Part shown: positions 23,703 to 25,679 of the stretch, piece by piece | Layout: the number at the start of each line of letters is the position of its first letter | Numbering within the stretch: the stretch's first letter is position 1 | Assembly (NCBI GenBank): GCA_934726455.1 | Contig: CAKVDS010000038.1 | Span: 1 to 25,679 of the forward strand | Source: an uncultured Bacteroidales bacterium | GTDB lineage: Bacteria; Bacteroidota; Bacteroidia; Bacteroidales; UBA932 | Direction: 5' to 3' | Length of the DNA: 25,679 nt | The notes under the pieces: generated by a model | Told to the model about the DNA's origin: nothing | Databases searched by the model: none | Seen by the model: only the letters and a program-made list of their open reading frames with translations | Program-made: the position numbers and the translations under genes

Positions 23703-24698
23703 CTACAGTCCGAAATATCTTTCAAAGAATCCCTGCAGTTTTTCGATGACAGACTTCTTCTTTTCCTGCCTGTCGCCCCCGCCGAACCTTGACATCGGCG
23801 GAAGTATCTTGTCAATGTCTGTTCCGGTGGTTCTTACCTGCCCGTCCCGGAAACTGTTGTCGATGAAAGTCCTTGTCTCCTGCGTCTTGAGATGCTCGCT
23901 ATCTATGATTTCTTTCAGGTCTTCGTCCTTTCGCTGCTGAACATATTCTTTCCAGCTCTTCTCCACATCAGTATCGGCATTCACGCTGCCGATGAAGTCC
24001 TCGATGAGCTCCTTCTTGCTCCGGAGCTGGATGCTTGACCCTATGGCCTTGGTGATATTGACAAGTATCTCCTTGTTCGTGCCGTTGCTGATGACAAATA
24101 TCTGCACATACTCGTACAGACCGCATCCTGCCCAGAAGCTGTCCCTCTGGTATCTGTTTATCTGGTTGAAAGCCTCTTTGAGCTGGACACCTCTTCTTTT
24201 GAGTTCAATATGCACAAGGGGAAGGCCGTTTACAAGAATGGACACGTCATATCTGGTGTCATAGTTCCCGCCCTCCTCGACATACTGGTTTATGACCTGG
24301 ACGAAGTTGTTATGGATATTGTCCTTGTCTATGAGCTTGATGTTCTGGCTTTCTCCCGTGTCCCTTTTGAGAACCTGGATATAGTCATCCTGTATCTTGG
24401 CTGTCTTGGCTACAATATCATCGTTCTTGTTGGCTATGCATTCACCGAAGAACCTGGTCCATTCATTGTCCGTGAAGTGATAGGAATTGAGCTTTTCCAG
24501 CTGTGTGCGGAGATTTGAGATGAGGTCAGCTTCCGTATGTATGGGAAGATACTCATAGCCCTGCTCCACAAGGAGACGGATGAACTCCTTTTCCAGATCA
24601 GCCTCGCTCTGGTAGCTTTCCGCAGGGGTAGCCACGTGGTCATACTCTGAGACCACAGTGTATTCCTGACTTTCCGCGATGATATTGTATTGTGTCAT
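23703..24698 (-). CDS. HsdR-like protein with in-frame loss of the translocase motor
   Basis: The protein has 331 residues, against about 1000 for a type I HsdR. Residues 1-208 match the N-terminal nuclease domain of EcoR124I-type HsdR: AESYQSEADLEKEFI at 26-40, catalytic D151 in RYDVSILVNGLP, E165 and K167 in HIELKRRG, and FVISNGTN at 201-208. From about 209 the sequence (SSIQLRSKKELIEDFI to VIEKLQGFFERYFGL) looks like the C-terminal domain of the same family. All SF2 helicase motifs are absent, yet the frame is unbroken. It could be an internal deletion product, a domesticated nuclease, or an assembly error. It lies 21 bp downstream of hsdS. Confidence 0.85.
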   Translation of the reverse strand: MTQYNIIAESQEYTVVSEYDHVATPAESYQSEADLEKEFIRLLVEQGYEYLPIHTEADLISNLRTQLEKLNSYHFTDNEWTRFFGECIANKNDDIVAKTAKIQDDYIQVLKRDTGESQNIKLIDKDNIHNNFVQVINQYVEEGGNYDTRYDVSILVNGLPLVHIELKRRGVQLKEAFNQINRYQRDSFWAGCGLYEYVQIFVISNGTNKEILVNITKAIGSSIQLRSKKELIEDFIGSVNADTDVEKSWKEYVQQRKDEDLKEIIDSEHLKTQETRTFIDNSFRDGQVRTTGTDIDKILPPMSRFGGGDRQEKKKSVIEKLQGFFERYFGL

Positions 24699-24719
24699 TA
24701 TTATGCTTCTTGTTCTCTG

Positions 24720-25631
24720 TTATGCACCTTTCCTTTTGAAAGTCAATAGCTTGTCCCTATAATACTCGTACTGTTGCCTTCTTTTTTCCATCTCCGCTGG
24801 AAGGCCGGAAGAAAGGTCATTTGTCAGGCGGTCGAAGCGGTCAAGGATAGAGACAATCTTTTGCTGATCTGCCAAGGAGGGAACAGGGATAGGATAATCT
24901 TTTACAATTTGAGCATTGATATTGTTTTGGCTGCCTTGTCCTAAAGATTTGATTTTTTCATAATTTTTACAAACCCAATAATACACATATTTATACAGAG
25001 CTATTTTCGCGTTGATTTGAAGATTACAACATGCTTGATTTGTCGTAAGTGGAATTTGATTTATACAGGCTTTACCTGCGGTAGCCCCATACATAGCAAT
25101 TATAACGCAATTTTCGGGGATCAACTTGGCTGAAGAGTTCTTGATGGCATCTTCTGTAATACTAATCGCCGTATCAAAGATGTTATTCCAATCAACTTCT
25201 TGTGTCCTCAACCAAGGAATATTTCCTTTAAAATATGCCCCGTTCTTTCTTGAGGGCGTCCCGCCCGAACTTATTTTCAAGCACACTTCACTCATCTTCA
25301 TCCATCTTACTTCTGCTTGCCACCCCCCCCTATTGAAACTCAACAAGTTATCGAGATAATAGTTGTATTGTAGCTTTCTTTTTTGCAGTTCTGCTTGCAG
25401 TTCTGCTTGCAGTTCTGTAAACTTATCCAGTATCCTTACAATCTCCTCCTGCACCGGCAGGGGCGGCACGGGGATTTCAAGATCCTTTATTACACTTGGA
25501 CTCAACCTCGGGATACTTGCTTTTCTGACTTTCGATAATAGGTAATGTTGTTTGGACATCAAACAAAAATAAACATACCTATTTGATATTGAATGGCTAC
25601 ATTCAACTTTAGATAATGCCAAAAGTAGCAC
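24720..25631 (-). CDS. hsdS: Type I R-M specificity subunit HsdS, apparently 5'-truncated
   Basis: The protein has 303 residues from a GTG at 25631. The frame stays open only to 25664, where a stop precedes it. Residues 1-38 look like the tail of a first target-recognition domain (SISNRYVYFCLMS). Then comes the central conserved region (PRLSPSVIKDLEIPVPPLPV), with TELQ-AELQ-AELQ spacer repeats at 72-83. A complete second recognition domain (about 110-240) and the C-terminal conserved region ending LLTFKRKGA follow. A G8 run lies at 25323-25330 at codons 101-103. The missing first domain suggests a truncated or recombination-prone hsdS. No hsdM is in the window. Confidence 0.8.
   Translation of the reverse strand: MLLLALSKVECSHSISNRYVYFCLMSKQHYLLSKVRKASIPRLSPSVIKDLEIPVPPLPVQEEIVRILDKFTELQAELQAELQKRKLQYNYYLDNLLSFNRGGWQAEVRWMKMSEVCLKISSGGTPSRKNGAYFKGNIPWLRTQEVDWNNIFDTAISITEDAIKNSSAKLIPENCVIIAMYGATAGKACINQIPLTTNQACCNLQINAKIALYKYVYYWVCKNYEKIKSLGQGSQNNINAQIVKDYPIPVPSLADQQKIVSILDRFDRLTNDLSSGLPAEMEKRRQQYEYYRDKLLTFKRKGA
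25323..25330 (-). repeat. G8 homopolymer inside hsdS (phase-variation candidate)
   Basis: Eight consecutive C on the plus strand (G8 in the coding strand) lie between the first conserved region and the second recognition domain. A change of one base would shift the frame and remove the second half of HsdS. Confidence 0.6.
25383..25418 (-). repeat. Three tandem 12-bp units in hsdS (TELQ/AELQ spacer)
   Basis: TTGCAGTTCTGC occurs twice and TTGCAGTTCTGT once, back to back, encoding TELQ-AELQ-AELQ. The position in the central helix matches the TAEL repeats of EcoR124I HsdS, whose copy number sets the spacer length of the recognised site. Confidence 0.85.
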
Positions 25632-25679
25632 TACAATTACGCGAGCATGACCTTCCGGCGGAAGTCATTGATTTTCAAG

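Noticed and set aside
25637..25679. Alternative frame ending KINDFRRKVMLA at the right edge, as the end of another gene
   Set aside because: Fourteen codons are too few to identify, although they may mark the sequence that replaced the start of hsdS.

Overview
The window looks like a chromosomal stretch of a GC-rich member of the Bacteroidota, probably Bacteroidales. Three things suggest this. Promoter-like boxes match the Bacteroidota pattern TTTG-N20ish-TAnnTTTG in front of purE, pyrC and the ATPase gene. The DUF4143-type ATPase and the SGNH/MBOAT and restriction genes are of kinds common in that phylum. Most genes also lack strong Shine-Dalgarno sequences. The genus cannot be told from the sequence alone. 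Genes are dense, often overlapping or separated by only a few bases.

Layout. (1) Positions 1-6591, minus strand: a purine operon read purE-purL-purC-purM-purN-purH (purH is cut by the window edge). (2) Positions 6592-6756: a 165-bp divergent control region with a promoter for each direction and an inverted pair of DnaA-box-like 9-mers between them. (3) Positions 6757-12030, plus strand: a pyrimidine operon pyrC-pyrK-pyrD-pyrF-pyrE-pyrB. It covers every UMP-synthesis step except carbamoyl-phosphate synthase. PyrB carries a C-terminal zinc module like that of the regulatory chain PyrI, but no effector-binding domain. (4) Positions 12138-13310, minus strand: an AAA ATPase with DUF4143-like C-terminus. 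It is bracketed by two hairpins with identical 16-nt loops and compensatory stem changes. (5) Positions 13311-14535: 1.2 kb with no credible gene, packed with inverted and direct repeats. (6) Positions 14536-21105, minus strand: a translationally coupled operon uvrB - SGNH hydrolase - SGNH hydrolase - MBOAT acyltransferase, which joins DNA repair to a likely envelope glycan O-acetylation module. (7) Positions 21117-25679, minus strand, visibly AT-richer: a restriction-modification island. It contains a type II pair (a PD-(D/E)XK endonuclease, probably XamI-like, and an N6-adenine methyltransferase). Upstream of these is an odd type I remnant: an HsdS piece with a 12-bp tandem repeat and a G8 tract, and an HsdR in which the N-terminal nuclease domain is joined in frame to the C-terminal domain with the whole translocase motor missing.

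The two nucleotide operons are divergent and could be co-regulated from the short space between them, jointly feeding purine and pyrimidine supply. The restriction island sits directly upstream of uvrB and looks acquired and rearranged. The strongest candidates for something undescribed are the motor-less HsdR beside a possibly phase-variable HsdS, the paired hairpins around the ATPase gene with the palindrome-dense 1.2-kb region beside it, and the PyrB-zinc fusion.
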